Below are positions 43,112-52,900 of a stretch of DNA of 64,000 bases, one piece after another (the stretch's first letter is position 1; every line of letters starts with the position of its first letter). This DNA is from JACPRL01 sp035573715 (GTDB taxonomy: Bacteria > Acidobacteriota > Terriglobia > Acidiferrales > 2-02-FULL-67-57): NCBI GenBank assembly GCA_035573715.1, contig DATLZZ010000002.1:248001-312000 (forward strand), given 5' to 3'. The position numbers were made by a program, and so were the translations under genes. Under the pieces are notes generated by a model that was not told the origin of the DNA, ran no database searches, and worked only from the letters and a program-made list of their open reading frames with translations.

Positions 43112-43510
43112 TCAGCCGCCGAAGACGGCTGTAACCAGTGCGGTGTCCATATACTCGGTTACGCCCGCAATCTTGCCGTCGCGGATTCTGAACACAAAGC
43201 AGTAGGTGTTCCGATAGGGCCGGCCCTCGCGGGTCTCCGCCTCACCCGTGGCTTCGGCGACCACGCAGTCGCCCTCCGCAACCAGGTTGTGAATCGTCAT
43301 GACGATGCCGGCCTTCAGCCGGCCAAACAACGGACCGACAAGCTTTTCCACCAGCACTTTCTTGCCGACGTACTGTCCGGAGAAACTCGTTGTTCCGCTC
43401 ACCGTCCAGGTTACGTCGTCGGCCAGCAGGCCGAGAGCCGCCTCGATGTCCCCACGACCGCTCGCGCTGAAGAAACCTCGGACGAGGTCTTTGGCCCCGG
43501 CCTGATTCAT
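43112..43510 (-). CDS. NTF2-like (SnoaL-type) small protein
   Basis: 132 residues, the usual length of a single NTF2-like cone: LVRGFFSASGRGDIEAALGLLADDVTWTV opens the fold, and NTYCFVFRIRDGKIAGVTEYMDTALV is the closing sheet. Such proteins are ketosteroid-isomerase-like enzymes or binding proteins. The catalytic residues are not diagnostic. It lies 46 nt upstream of the MBL gene on the same strand. Confidence 0.85.
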   Translation of the reverse strand: MNQAGAKDLVRGFFSASGRGDIEAALGLLADDVTWTVSGTTSFSGQYVGKKVLVEKLVGPLFGRLKAGIVMTIHNLVAEGDCVVAEATGEAETREGRPYRNTYCFVFRIRDGKIAGVTEYMDTALVTAVFGG

Positions 43511-43544
43511 GGCATGTCCTCCTCGCAGCCAGAGTGGAAAGTGG

Positions 43545-44045
43545 TCAGCGGTAGCGCTTCAGTTCCTGATCAATCTCGCGCTGGGCGGTGCGGCGGCGGA
43601 TTTCGTCGCGCCGGTCCCAGACCTTCTTGCCCTTCACCAGCGCCAGCTCGCACTTGGCGCGGCCGTCCTTGAAATAAAAGCGGAGCGGGACGAGCGTCAG
43701 GCCTTTCTCCTGCACGCGGCTGCCGAGCTTGAGGATCTGGTCTTTGTGCAGCAGCAGCTTGCGGGTGCGCAGCGCCCCGGGGATGGCGTAGCCGGCGTGG
43801 CTGTAGGCGCTGATGTGGCAGTTGAGCAGCCAGGCTTCCCCGCCCTTGACGATGGCGTAGGCGTCGCGCAGGTTGGCGCGGCCCTCCCGCAGCGCCTTCA
43901 CTTCCCCGCCGGTCAGCGCCAGCCCGGCCTCCACGCGCTCCAGCACGTGGTACTTGTAGGGGACGGTGCGGTTCTCGGCGACAACTTTGAGCCCAGGCTT
44001 CGCGGGCGCTTTGGCTTCGGCGGTCTTGCGCTTAGGCTTTGGCAT
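43545..44045 (-). CDS. smpB: SsrA-binding protein SmpB
   Basis: 166 residues from the ATG at 44045 (MPKPKRKTAEA). Upstream in-frame sequence to 44357 is not conserved. The oligonucleotide-binding barrel shows VLERVEAGLALTGGEVKALR, SYSHAGY-like SAYSHAGYAIPG, RTRKLLLHKDQI and GLTLVPLRFYFKDG. The basic C-terminal tail (KVWDRRDEIRRR) enters the decoding centre. It delivers tmRNA to stalled ribosomes. I found no ssrA gene next to it. Confidence 0.95.
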   Translation of the reverse strand: MPKPKRKTAEAKAPAKPGLKVVAENRTVPYKYHVLERVEAGLALTGGEVKALREGRANLRDAYAIVKGGEAWLLNCHISAYSHAGYAIPGALRTRKLLLHKDQILKLGSRVQEKGLTLVPLRFYFKDGRAKCELALVKGKKVWDRRDEIRRRTAQREIDQELKRYR

Positions 44046-44458
44046 GACAAGAATGTAACCACAGATCCCTACAGAGTAGCACAGGTAGGGAAACACAAAT
44101 CCACCGCAGATGCGCAAGGGGCGCAGAGAAAGAGGGGGAGACCGGTTCGACGAATCACCGGTTACCTGGCGGCGCGGTAGGCGAGCTCGAGCCAATCGAG
44201 AGCCTTGCCCACGTCCCCCTCGGAATGGAGCTCGAACGACAACCAGCCCCTGGCCGGGCCTGAAGCTCTTCTGTGGGGCGGCAAAGCTGCACCGGCTCGG
44301 GGAAGCCGCGTTCAGGCGCCTTGGCTTTCCTCTTGGGCACGACAATAGTGTAACCACGGACAGGCGCGGGTGAACCCGGATATTCCCCTGGCCGCCTTGC
44401 TGACGAACGCCCCCGCCGGGCGTCGAATAGTTCAGGGATTGCTTGGAAAAGGCGCTGG
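44046..44458. other. spacer with repeats and a possible degenerate small gene
   Basis: It contains a 7-bp inverted repeat TCCCTAC/GTAGGGA (44066-44072, 44085-44091), an ACCGCAGA repeat copy at 44103 and a minus-strand segment at 44162-44340. The latter starts like smpB (GTGCCCAAG after a TGGTTACA leader) and ends, in another frame, as WLSFELHSEGDVGKALDWLE then LAYRAAR and stop. I read this as a small broken gene at best. Confidence 0.4.
44162..44340 (-). pseudogene. possible frameshifted small gene beginning like smpB
   Basis: Minus-strand frame 1 from the GTG at 44340 gives VPKRKAKAPERGFPEPVQ. A second frame ending at 44162 gives WLSFELHSEGDVGKALDWLE and LAYRAAR. A one-base change around 44230 would join them into a roughly 60-residue protein. 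The leader and first codons resemble those of smpB 300 nt away. I do not recognise the product. Confidence 0.3.
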
Positions 44459-44467
44459 GTGTACACT
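44439..44467 (+). promoter_or_regulatory. candidate promoter of the secretin gene
   Basis: TTGCTT (44439-44444), 17-nt spacer, TACACT (44462-44467), 39 nt upstream of the secretin ATG. The hexamer matches are moderate. Confidence 0.45.
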
Positions 44468-44506
44468 TTTTGGGCTATTTGGATGGGGGAACACTCCGGG
44501 GGTCTT

Positions 44507-46867
44507 ATGAAGAATCGGCTGACGAGTCTGGTGGGGATTGCATTCCTGGCGCTGGTGAGCCTGGCCTGCCCCAAGGGCGGCTCCGAGTTCGACAAAGGCA
44601 AGGAAGCCGAGCTGCGCAAGGACTACGACACCGCGCTCATCCAGTACGAGCGCGCCTTGCAGAGCGACCCCGGCAACCCCATCTACCAGGCGCGCGCCCA
44701 GCGGATGCGGTTTTACGCCGCGCAGATGCACGTCGACCGTGGCCACAAGCTGCGCGACCAGGGCTTGCTGGAGCCGGCGGCGGCGGAGTTCGAAAAGGCG
44801 CTGGCCATCGACCCTTCCAGCTTCGTTGCCGAACAGGAGTTGCGCCGCACGCTGGAGATGATCGTCGCCCAGCGCCAGGCGCAGGCCCAGGCGGGCCAGA
44901 AAGAGGAGGAGCAGCGCACCGGCCCGCCCCTCGTGGCCTTTGATCAGGTTCCCGAAGGGCCCATCCAGCTCCGGCCGCTGTCGCGTGCCCCGCTCGACCT
45001 GCGGATGACCGAAGACGCCAAACGCATCTTTGAAAGCATCGGCAAGCTGGCCGGCATCAACGTGATTTTCGACCCGGAGTTCCAGCCGCGGCGCATCACC
45101 GTCGAGCTCGACCGCGCCACCCTCGAGCAGGCCCTCGACGTCGCTTCCCTGATGACCAAGAGTTTCTGGAAGGCGGTCACGCCCAACACCATCATGGTCA
45201 TCCCGGACAACGCCGCCAAGCGCCGCGCCTATGAAGAACAGATTATCAAGACGTTCTATCTGTCGAACACCATGCAGGCGGCGGAACTGAACGAGGCCGT
45301 GCAGCTCATCCGCGCCATCCTCGACGTCAAGCGCATCTCGCCCAGCACGGCCAACAACGCCATCATCATCCGCGACACGCCCGACAAGGTGGCGGTGGCG
45401 GAGAAAATCATCCGCGACATCGACCAGGCGCGACCCGAGGTGCAGATTCAGGTCACGATTCTAGGCGCGCGGCGCGATCGGCTCCGCGACTTGGGCATCG
45501 TCCCCTCGAGCACGGTGCCGCTCATTTTCACCCCGCGCAGCAGTGTGCAGCCCGAGAACGCGCCCGGAACCGGCACCAGCACCACCGATGCCATCACGGT
45601 GGGCAACCTGGGTCGTCTCTCCAGCCAGGACTACAGCCTGGTGCTGCCCAGCGCCACCGCGATGGCCTTGCTGACCGACTCGACCACCAAGGTGTTGCAG
45701 AGTCCGGAAATCCGCGCCACCGACATGCAGACCGCCAAGCTGCGCATTGGCGACAAAGTGCCCTACGCCACCGGCAGCTTTTCGGCGGCCAGCGTGGGCG
45801 GGGTGGGCGTGAACCCGCTGGTTAACACCCAGTTCCAGTACCAGGACGTGGGCGTGAACGTGGACGTGACGCCGCGGGTGCACTCGAACCGCGAAGTTTC
45901 GATGAAGGTGAAAGTCGAGGTCTCCAACGTCTCCGGCCGGGTGAACATCGGCGGATTCGAGCAGCCGATCTTCGGCCAGCGCATCGTGGAGCACGACGTG
46001 CGGCTGCGCGAGGGCGAGACCAGCATCCTGGGCGGCATCATCGACACCAGCACCCGCGTCAGCATCGAGGGCTGGCCGGGCCTGGCCCAGATTCCCATCC
46101 TGCGCTGGCTGTTCTCGAGTGAGACCAAGGAATTGCAGGAGACCGAGGTTCTCATTGCCCTGACGCCGCGCATCATCCGCCTGCCGGAAATTGGCGCAAT
46201 GAACGTGCGCCCGCTGGCGGTGGGCACCGACGAGCAGGTCTACCTGCCGCGAACGGGTGAGGCGACGCCGGAGACGACTCCGGAGGAACCGCCGAAGCAG
46301 GAGGAGAAGCCGCCCACGACTACCACTCCGGGGGTTGTGCCGCCGGCGCAGCCGCAACAGCAGCCCCCGACGCCGCGCCCGCCCGCGCCTCAGGCGCAGA
46401 CGCAACCGCAGGCGCCGGGCCCGGCTCCGGCGGCCACGTCGGTAGCCGCGGCGACTCCGCTGCGCATTGCTTTCCAACCGGCGCAATCGCGTCTGAAGGT
46501 GGGCGCGCAGGCGGCGGTGGAAGTCACGCTGAGCAACGCCAAGGATGTCTTCAGCGTTCCCTTCCAGTTCAGCTTCGACCCCAAGGTGGTGGAGTTGGTG
46601 GAAGTCCACCACGGCGGGTTCATGGCCGGCGACCAGCCCGCCACACTCGTCCACCGCGTGGACAAGGAAGCCGGCACCGCCATTGTTTCCATCAGCCGCC
46701 CGCCGGGCACAGGGGGCGTGAGCGGCTCGGGAATCATGGTGACGCTGCTGTTCCGCGGCGTGGCGGCGGGGCGCTCCCCGATCCAGATTCAGAACGTGCT
46801 GGCCCGCGACGCCAAGCAGCAACCGCTCAACGTCGAAGCGTCCGTGGCCGAACTCGTCGTCGAGTAG
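44507..46867 (+). CDS. type II/IV pilus-type secretin with C-terminal cohesin domain
   Basis: 786 residues from the ATG at 44507, the first Met before the signal peptide MKNRLTSLVGIAFLALVSLA and Cys21 (imperfect lipobox). About 28-120 is a TPR-like helical region (DYDTALIQYERALQSDPGNP). About 165-310 holds the secretin N domains. About 310-560 is the secretin pore, with VGVNVDVTPRVHSNREVSM and HDVRLREGETSILGGIIDTS. About 583-650 is Pro/Gln-rich. About 650-786 is a cohesin-type domain (LRIAFQPAQSRLKVG, FQFSFDPKVVELVEV). It forms an outer-membrane channel for pilus or type II secretion. The cohesin tail is not part of standard PilQ/GspD. Confidence 0.88.
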   Translation: MKNRLTSLVGIAFLALVSLACPKGGSEFDKGKEAELRKDYDTALIQYERALQSDPGNPIYQARAQRMRFYAAQMHVDRGHKLRDQGLLEPAAAEFEKALAIDPSSFVAEQELRRTLEMIVAQRQAQAQAGQKEEEQRTGPPLVAFDQVPEGPIQLRPLSRAPLDLRMTEDAKRIFESIGKLAGINVIFDPEFQPRRITVELDRATLEQALDVASLMTKSFWKAVTPNTIMVIPDNAAKRRAYEEQIIKTFYLSNTMQAAELNEAVQLIRAILDVKRISPSTANNAIIIRDTPDKVAVAEKIIRDIDQARPEVQIQVTILGARRDRLRDLGIVPSSTVPLIFTPRSSVQPENAPGTGTSTTDAITVGNLGRLSSQDYSLVLPSATAMALLTDSTTKVLQSPEIRATDMQTAKLRIGDKVPYATGSFSAASVGGVGVNPLVNTQFQYQDVGVNVDVTPRVHSNREVSMKVKVEVSNVSGRVNIGGFEQPIFGQRIVEHDVRLREGETSILGGIIDTSTRVSIEGWPGLAQIPILRWLFSSETKELQETEVLIALTPRIIRLPEIGAMNVRPLAVGTDEQVYLPRTGEATPETTPEEPPKQEEKPPTTTTPGVVPPAQPQQQPPTPRPPAPQAQTQPQAPGPAPAATSVAAATPLRIAFQPAQSRLKVGAQAAVEVTLSNAKDVFSVPFQFSFDPKVVELVEVHHGGFMAGDQPATLVHRVDKEAGTAIVSISRPPGTGGVSGSGIMVTLLFRGVAAGRSPIQIQNVLARDAKQQPLNVEASVAELVVE

Positions 46868-46983
46868 CGCCCAATGGTAGAATGCTCGTTGAGCGGAGCG
46901 AGCAGCGCGAACTCGCCGACCTGCTTCTGAGTCCACCCTCCAGTCTGCCGAGACTCGACGTGTTGCTAGGCTGATTCAGAAGC

Positions 46984-47012
46984 TTGACATTCCACTATGG
47001 CAAGAGTAGTTT
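46984..47012 (+). promoter_or_regulatory. candidate promoter ahead of the first exoprotein gene
   Basis: TTGACA (46984-46989), 17-nt spacer, then the weak -10 TAGTTT (47007-47012), 35 nt before the GTG at 47047. Confidence 0.4.
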
Positions 47013-47046
47013 TGCCCTCAAATAGCGGTGCCGTTGTGGGTAGGAA

Positions 47047-49860
47047 GTGGTTGGCCCGACACAAAAAGTGATCGTGGTGCCCCGGGCTTTCGCGGCTGGG
47101 CCTCTGGCGGTAGTCTGCGTGGCGCTACTCGGTCTGGGTTCCACGCTGCAGGCCCAGACCTCCATCGTGCCCTTCGGGGCGCCCATCTCCATCACCGCGG
47201 CCCAGGGGGAGCTCGGCGGGCGGCCTGCGATAGCGACCGATGGCACCAACTTCTTGGTCGTGTGGCGTGACCCGGGCTCTGGGAACGTCCGCGGCGCACG
47301 TGTTTCCCCTGGCGGCACCGTGCTGGATGCGAATGGCATCGCTATCGGCAACGGCTCCGGCCCGCCGTCGGTGGCCTTCGACGGCTCCAATTACCTTGTG
47401 GTGTGGGAGAACGCGGGCGAGATTCTCGGCGCTCGCGTCGGCACCGACGGCTCTGTGCTGGACAACCCCGCGAAGCAGATCACCACGGGCGCCAATTCCA
47501 AGGTCAGGCCGACCGCAATAGCCTTTGGCGGCGGGAGCTACCTTATCGGCTGGCGCGACCAGGGCGACGGCATCCAAGTCGCTCGCGTGGCGACCGACGC
47601 CACCATCGTCGATGGCCCCGCGGGCTTCAACATCGGACACGGCTTTTATCCGTGGGCGGCGTACGATGGCAGCAACTACATCGTCGTCTGGCACGACAAC
47701 GGCAACGGACTGGATGTGCGCGGGCACCGCATCGGAGCGAATGGAGCTTCCCTGGGCGGATTCACCATCACGGCCGCGGACGGCGACCAGGATCATTCCT
47801 CGGTGGCGTGCAGTCCGAGCAATTGCCTGGTAGTCTGGCACGATGGGCCCAATTCGTTTACGCCGGGCGTAGGCGCCTTCGCGGCTCGGGTGGCCAGCGA
47901 CAATTCCATCTTGGATACGACACCCATCAAAGTCGCGGATGGAGCCGTGGGGCAGTCCCCCGTCGTAGTCACCTTTGATGGGACCGACTACCTGGTCGTC
48001 TGGCAGGAAGCTGTTCCGGTCAAGTTCAGGTTGACCGACGTCTTTGGCCGTCGGGTTTCCGTTGCCGGCGGGGTTGTGGACCAGACGGCCGTGCCCGTGG
48101 CCACCACCTATGGTCACCAGGTGGCGCCCAAAATCGCATATAACGCAGATACGTATCTGGTGGCGTGGAATGAAGGGTCAAGCGGCGGCCGGTGCCCTGG
48201 CGGCTGCGTGTATGGCCAGACTCTGGAAGCGCAGGCGGTTCCACCCGGGGTCGTCGTCTTCACCCAGCCTCAGAACAGTGCGAACGCCACCTGGGTGAGC
48301 GAGCCCAGCCCTACCGGGCTGCCGATTCAGGCAGTGTATGCCGTGGACGCCACTACGGCCTACGCGGTCACCGAGGGAGGAGGCGCACCGATCCTCCGCT
48401 TTGACGGGAATTCGTGGTCGGTTTGGATCTCCGGTCCTTTCCGAGATCATCAGTACGGGGTCTGGAGCACCGGCCCGAACGATGTGTGGACTGTGGGTTG
48501 GTGTGGCGATTTCTTTCATTATGATGGTCAGGTGCTTCAATCCAGCAACTGTCAACCGATGACGATCGGCTTTGGAGTGTGGGGGAGCGACCCAACCAAC
48601 ATCCTCGCGGTCGGCACCCATGGTGCCTTCGGTCGTTTTGACGGCGTTGTTCCCACGCAGCAGAGCACCGTGGGCGTGGATGTGTCTCTGTGGGATGTGT
48701 GGGGCTTCGCGGCCAACAATGTCTATGCGGTGGGCGAGAAGGGAATGATTTTCCGTTATGACGGGAACAACTTTGCGGCGCTGGGCAACCTTCCCACAAA
48801 GCAGAGCTTGAACTCGGTCTGGGGAGCGGGCCCCAACGACATCTACGCCGTGGGTGATTCCGGCACCATCCTGCGCTACGACGGCGCGTCGTGGTCGTTG
48901 CAGAACAGCGGCACGCTGGAACATCTCTTCGGCGTGTGGGGCTTCGCCTCCAATAACGTCTACGCCGTCGGATTCAACGGCACCATCCTGCACTATGACG
49001 GCGTGAGTTGGACGCCGGAGATGAGCGGGACGACGCAGCATCTGTTGGATGTGGGAGGCGGAGGAAACCAACTCTGGGTGGTGGGCAACAACGGGACCAT
49101 CCTGAGCAGCACCGTGACGCTTCCCGCACCGACCGTCAACCCGGCTGGCGTAGTCAGCGGGGCGAGTTTCATGCTCGGCGCCGGTGTGGCCCCAGGCAGC
49201 ATCACTTCGGTCTTCGGGACCAACCTCGCCTCCTTCACGGACAATGCCGCCAGCTTGCCCCTGCCCACCACTCTGGGCGGCGCCACTATGCAGTTCAATG
49301 GCGCGATGAGCGTCCCCAAATTCTTTTCGTCCCCTCTCCAGGTGAACGTTCAGATTCCCTGGGAGCTGGCCGGGCAAGCCAGTGCCGCGCTCACAGACAC
49401 GGTGGGCGGCGCGACCAGCGCGCCGGAGAATGTTCCGTTGGCGCCGTTCAGTCCGGGCTTGTTTTCCACCAGCCAGAACGGCATGGGCCAGGGCGCCATC
49501 CTGATTGCCAACACGCCGAACCTGGCCGCACCGCAAGGTGCCTTTCCGGGCTCGCGCCCCGCGGTGCGTGGCGTGGACTTCCTGGAGATCTACTGCACCG
49601 GCTTGGGGCCGGTGACCAATCAGCCCGCGACTGGCGCAGCGGCGTCGGCCAACCCGCTCTCGCACACCTTGACCACGCCGCAAGTAACCATCGGCGGCGT
49701 GCCCGCCACCGTCTTGTTCTCGGGCCTGGCTCCGCCCTACGTGGGCCTCTACGTTGTGACGCTGCAAGTCCCGACCGGCACGCCCACCGGCAACGCCGTC
49801 CCCGTCGTCCTCACCATCGGCGGCATCTCCTCGAACACAGTTACAATCGCCGTCGAGTAG
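47047..49860 (+). CDS. exported propeller-like repeat protein with TIGR03437-type C-terminal domain
   Basis: 937 residues, GTG start, signal peptide to about residue 36 (VVCVALLGLGSTLQAQ). About 40-400: repeats of the type GSNYLVVWxDxGxxVRGxRI. About 400-695: repeats with VWGxxxNDxYAVGxxGTILRYDG, both suggesting beta-propellers. About 697-937: the conserved domain with PGSITSVFGTNLAS, LPLPTTLGGATMQF, QVNVQIPWELAGQ, GQGAILIANTPN, RPAVRGVDFLEIY and the end SNTVTIAVE. The domain occurs in three more genes immediately downstream. One deviation is Cys for Trp in EIYCTGLGPV. The role is unknown. A secreted or surface location is likely. Confidence 0.85.
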   Translation: MVGPTQKVIVVPRAFAAGPLAVVCVALLGLGSTLQAQTSIVPFGAPISITAAQGELGGRPAIATDGTNFLVVWRDPGSGNVRGARVSPGGTVLDANGIAIGNGSGPPSVAFDGSNYLVVWENAGEILGARVGTDGSVLDNPAKQITTGANSKVRPTAIAFGGGSYLIGWRDQGDGIQVARVATDATIVDGPAGFNIGHGFYPWAAYDGSNYIVVWHDNGNGLDVRGHRIGANGASLGGFTITAADGDQDHSSVACSPSNCLVVWHDGPNSFTPGVGAFAARVASDNSILDTTPIKVADGAVGQSPVVVTFDGTDYLVVWQEAVPVKFRLTDVFGRRVSVAGGVVDQTAVPVATTYGHQVAPKIAYNADTYLVAWNEGSSGGRCPGGCVYGQTLEAQAVPPGVVVFTQPQNSANATWVSEPSPTGLPIQAVYAVDATTAYAVTEGGGAPILRFDGNSWSVWISGPFRDHQYGVWSTGPNDVWTVGWCGDFFHYDGQVLQSSNCQPMTIGFGVWGSDPTNILAVGTHGAFGRFDGVVPTQQSTVGVDVSLWDVWGFAANNVYAVGEKGMIFRYDGNNFAALGNLPTKQSLNSVWGAGPNDIYAVGDSGTILRYDGASWSLQNSGTLEHLFGVWGFASNNVYAVGFNGTILHYDGVSWTPEMSGTTQHLLDVGGGGNQLWVVGNNGTILSSTVTLPAPTVNPAGVVSGASFMLGAGVAPGSITSVFGTNLASFTDNAASLPLPTTLGGATMQFNGAMSVPKFFSSPLQVNVQIPWELAGQASAALTDTVGGATSAPENVPLAPFSPGLFSTSQNGMGQGAILIANTPNLAAPQGAFPGSRPAVRGVDFLEIYCTGLGPVTNQPATGAAASANPLSHTLTTPQVTIGGVPATVLFSGLAPPYVGLYVVTLQVPTGTPTGNAVPVVLTIGGISSNTVTIAVE

Positions 49861-49943
49861 CCTTTGCTCGTCTCTCATCCAGGTGGTAGGATGGCTCGAG
49901 GGGGATCGGAACCACGGTGGGGTCGGCAGCAAGGCCTAAGGGA

Positions 49944-52900
49944 ATGGAACGTCCCGGGGGTCCACGCGGATTCCTCTTTCTCGCCCTGCTTTTCGCGCTC
50001 CCGCTGGCAGGCCAGCAGGCCGCGCCGGTCGAGCCCGGCCAGACCTCTGGCGAGGCAGCAAGAGAGCGCGCCAAGTACGTCCCCGACCGCATCCTGGTGC
50101 GGTTCAAGGCTGGCGCCGGCAAGCGAGCGATGGACGGCGCCCATGCCGCCTACGGGGCTCGGGTTCTCCACAGCTACCGAGCCGTCGAACGCCTCCAGGT
50201 GGTGCAGCTCCCGCACGGGATGCCGGTTGAGGATGCGCTGGCAGCCTATCGCGCCCGTCCCGACGTGCTCTACGCCGAGCCGGACTACCTGCTTCACATC
50301 GACCTGACCCCCAACGACCCGTGTTTCACCGGCAATGCTGCGGGAGTCTGTCCCGTCAGCCCGCCCGACCCGGCCAACCGCGACATGTGGGGCTTGCACA
50401 ACGTCGGCACGTTCGGCGGCACGCCGGACGCTGATATTGACGCGCCCGCGGCCTGGGATCTCAGCACTGGCAGCCCGGGCGTCGTGGTCGTGGTCATCGA
50501 CACCGGCATTGACTACAACCACCCCGACCTCGCGCCGAACATGATTCAAATCGAAGCCGACTGCAGCGACGGCCTGGACAACGATATCAACGGCTTCATT
50601 GACGATTGTCGCGGCATCGACACCGTTAATGGCGACACCGACCCCTTCGACGACAACGGCCATGGCACACACGTGGCCGGCACCATCGGCGCGCGCGGCA
50701 ACAATTCCACCGGTGTCGTGGGCGTCAACTGGACTGTCACTCTGATGGCCTGCAAGTTCCTCGCCGGCAGCGGCAGCGGCCCCACCTCGGCGGCCATTGA
50801 CTGCCTCGACTACGTCGCCCTGATGAAAGACCGTGGCGTCAACATCGTCGCCACCAACAACAGTTGGGGCGGCGACTCTTTTTCCCAGGCGCTGGAGGAC
50901 GCGATTGACGCCCAACGCGCCCGCGGCATCCTCTTCATCGCCTCCGCCGGCAATAGCAACAGCAACAACGACACGGTGGACGCCTACCCAACCAACTATT
51001 TTCTGCCTAACGTTCTCTCCGTCGCCGCCACCACTCGCAACGACTTGCGCTCCGGCTTTTCCAGCTTTGGGCGGCGGAGCGTTCATCTGGGTGCTCCGGG
51101 AACCTCCGTCCTCAGCAGCGTCCCTGCCAACGGCTACGCATTCTTCAACGGCACTTCGATGGCCGCCCCGCACGTAACCGGCTCGGTCGCGCTGCTCAAG
51201 GCGCACGACCCGACGCGCGATTGGCGTGCGCTACGCAGCCTGATTCTCACCGGCGGCGACAACATTTCCGCTCTGGCCACCAACACCATTACCGGCAAAC
51301 GCTTGAACGTCTTCGGCGCCCTGACCTGCTCCAACTCTTCCGTCCAATCGCGCCTCCGGCCGCTCCCCAGCTCCATTGGGGCCGGTGTCGGTGTGTCGGT
51401 TCTGCTCTCCTATCTAAGCCTCACCTGCGCTGCGCCTGTCGGCCCGGCACAAGTTACGTTCGACCCCGGTGGCCAGGTCATTACGCTGCTCGACGACGGT
51501 GTCCCGCCCGACCAGGCCGCCGGCGACGGCGTCTTCTCCGCCAACTGGATTCCCTTCGCCGTCCAGCCCGGCACGCTGACTTTTCCCGGCAACGACGTGG
51601 TCAACGTCCTCTTCCCCGACCTCTACACCGTGGCGCCCGCCGCCTACTCCTACCGCGACATCTCCGCCACCGGCAGCAGCCTGAACTTCGGCGACGAATC
51701 CGGCGCGACCGTGACGCCGCCTTTCCCGCTCCAGTTCGCCGGCTCCGGCTTCCCCAGCGTGTTTGTCAGCAGCAACGGCACGCTCAACTTCGACGCCGTG
51801 CGCATCGGCGACTACGAAAACCAGGCCATTCCCAGCCCGCGCCTCAACACCATCATCGCTCCCTGGTGGGACGACCTGTTTCCCGTCTCGAGCACAGCTC
51901 GAAACGTCTTCACCGCGGTGGTCGGCTCCGCCCCCAACCGCGAGCTGGTCATCGAGTGGCGCAACGTTGAGCAGTTCGACGCCTGCTCCGCCAACCAGCC
52001 CGTCACTTTTCAGGTGGTCTTCTTCGAAAACAGCAGCGACATCCTGTTCAACTACGCCGACACCTTTTTCGCCCCCGGCTGCGGGTCGCTCAACAACGGC
52101 GGCTCGGCCACCGTCGGCGTTCAGGTCGGCGCCGGACTGGGGACACAGTTCAGCTTCAACGCCGCTACACTGGCGGACAACACCGCGTTGCTATGGACAA
52201 TTGCTCCAGCCGCGGCCACACCTGCCATCAACGCCGGCGGCGCCGTCAACGCCGCCAGCTTCGTGCCGGGGCCGCTCGCGCCCGGCAGCATCGCCGCCGT
52301 CTTCGGGACGAATCTGGCGAGCAGTACGGCCGTGGCATCGGCCGTGCCTCTCCCGGCCACGCTCGGTGGTGCTTCGATGGTGTTCGACGCCGTCCGTCCG
52401 GCGCCGAAATTCTACGCCTCACCGACGCAGGTCAACCTGCAAGTGCCGTGGGAGCTTGCCGGGCAGCCCTCCGCCAGTCTCACCGACAGCGTAGGCGATT
52501 CCACCAGTGGTGCGGAGATGATTCCGCTGGCGATGTTCGCGCCCGGGTTGTTCGCCACCAACCAGCAGGGGACCAGCCAGGGGGCGATTCTGATCGCCAA
52601 TACCGCGACGTTTGCCGCGCCGACCGGTTCCATTCCGGGTGCCCAAGCCCGGCCGGCGGTGCGCGGGGTGGACTTTCTGGAGATTTACTGGACCGGCGGC
52701 GGACCCGTGACCAACCAGCCAGCCAGCGGCAAGGGCGCCGCCGCCAATCCACTCTCCAGCACGACCAGCACTCCGACCGTGACCATTGGCGGTGTCGACG
52801 CGCCAGTTCTCTTCTCCGGCCTCGCGCCCGGCTTTGTCGGCCTCTACGTGGTTACGCTGCAAGTCCCGGCCGGCACGCCCACCGGCAACTCCGTGCCCGT

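Noticed and set aside
44046..44357. N-terminal extension of smpB
   Set aside because: Not conserved in SmpB and full of Arg/Pro shadow sequence.
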